From Saprospiraceae bacterium (lineage in GTDB: Bacteria; Bacteroidota; Bacteroidia; Chitinophagales; Saprospiraceae): a DNA stretch of 6,289 nt. The notes beneath the pieces were generated by a model that had not been told where the DNA came from, did no database searches, and saw nothing but the letters and a program-made list of their open reading frames with translations. The DNA lies in assembly GCA_020852155.1 (NCBI GenBank), contig JADZBJ010000078.1:1-6289 (forward strand), written 5' to 3'. Of the stretch, positions 5,911 through 6,289 are shown one piece after another (the stretch's first letter is position 1; every line of letters starts with the position of its first letter). Position numbers and translations under genes: made by a program.

Positions 5911-6289
5911 ATGTCTTATCTCGACGAATTGAATCCTGTACAAAGGGCAGCAGTCACCACCACGGAAGGGCCGGTTCTGGTCATTGCCGGGCCAGGATCG
6001 GGCAAGACGCGCGTTCTGACCTATCGCATCGCCAACCTGCTGCAAACAGGCGTCGCACCCTGGGAAATACTCACCCTGACGTTTACGAACAAGAGCGCCA
6101 GGGAAATGAAAGACCGTATTGAAAAAGTCGTAGGCCCTAAAGCACAACAGGTCTGGGCAGGTACGTTTCACTCCGTTTTTGCGCGTATTTTGAGGGTAGA
6201 AGCCGACAAAATTGGCTATCCGGCCTCTTTTTCCATTTACGACTCCGACGATACGCTCAGTGTGCTGAAGGCCATCATCAAGGAAATGA
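5911..6289 (+). CDS. UvrD/PcrA-type superfamily 1 DNA helicase, partial (N-terminus only)
   Basis: The reading frame stays open from ATG 5911 to the right edge, giving 126 complete residues of a protein expected to be about 750 or more. An in-frame TGA 15 bases upstream (5893-5895) fixes the start. It shows the ordered N-terminal motifs of the family: the Q motif LNPVQRAAV (7-15), Walker A AGPGSGKT (26-33) for ATP binding, motif Ia LTFTNKSAREM (56-66), and motif Ib WAGTFHSVFARILR (82-95). Such enzymes unwind DNA 3' to 5' in nucleotide excision repair, mismatch repair and clearing of stalled replication or recombination intermediates. The missing part should hold the DExx box and domains 1B, 2A and 2B. 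UvrD, PcrA and Rep cannot be told apart on this fragment, so no symbol is given. The divergent DUF2723 neighbour has no obvious functional link. Confidence 0.93.
   Translation, partial: MSYLDELNPVQRAAVTTTEGPVLVIAGPGSGKTRVLTYRIANLLQTGVAPWEILTLTFTNKSAREMKDRIEKVVGPKAQQVWAGTFHSVFARILRVEADKIGYPASFSIYDSDDTLSVLKAIIKEM

Noticed and set aside
1..6289. A multi-gene novel system such as a defence island, mobile element or biosynthetic cluster
   Set aside because: The genes alternate in orientation with their own promoters or terminators, the recognised ones are housekeeping or common envelope genes, and there are no transposase, integrase, nuclease or toxin genes.

Overview
The window reads as an ordinary chromosomal segment of a Bacteroidota bacterium, most likely from the Saprospiria or a neighbouring class; that finer placement is inference. 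The evidence is a roughly half-GC sequence with promoters of the Bacteroidota TAnnTTTG type, a DUF2723/GT117-type membrane glycosyltransferase with a helical C-terminal tail, a small signal-peptide outer-membrane barrel, and intergenic clusters of short AATC-core repeats of a kind I recall from genomes of this phylum.

Layout, left to right. (1) 1-608, minus: the N-terminal 202 residues of a membrane-anchored MtfA/M90-like protein, cut by the left edge, whose metalloprotease motif reads HEYAR instead of HExxH. (2) 701-1099, plus: a small unknown protein with a signal peptide, a charged helix and two membrane segments. A strong two-way terminator hairpin (1105-1137) separates it from (3) 1190-1687, minus: a 165-residue outer-membrane beta-barrel protein with a near-ideal Bacteroidota promoter. 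(4) 1688-1942: a divergent intergenic region holding that promoter, two A-tracts and a GATTT repeat cluster. (5) 1943-2410, plus: coaD, phosphopantetheine adenylyltransferase. (6) 2411-2619: a convergent intergenic region with a repeat-built inverted repeat (2437-2519) and a classical intrinsic terminator (2555-2597) for (7) 2620-5676, minus: a 1018-residue DUF2723 membrane protein. (8) 5677-5910: a divergent promoter region. (9) 5911-6289, plus: the first 126 residues of a UvrD/PcrA-type helicase, cut by the right edge.

The genes are mostly single transcription units in alternating orientation, so no operon links their functions. coaD (coenzyme A synthesis) and the UvrD-like helicase (DNA repair) are housekeeping. 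The other four are envelope proteins: one outer-membrane barrel, one polytopic glycosyltransferase and two small membrane-anchored proteins of uncertain role. I found no mobile element, CRISPR array, RNA gene, toxin-antitoxin pair or defence system. The points most worth a second look are the altered catalytic motif in the M90-like protein and the two intergenic repeat clusters that flank coaD.
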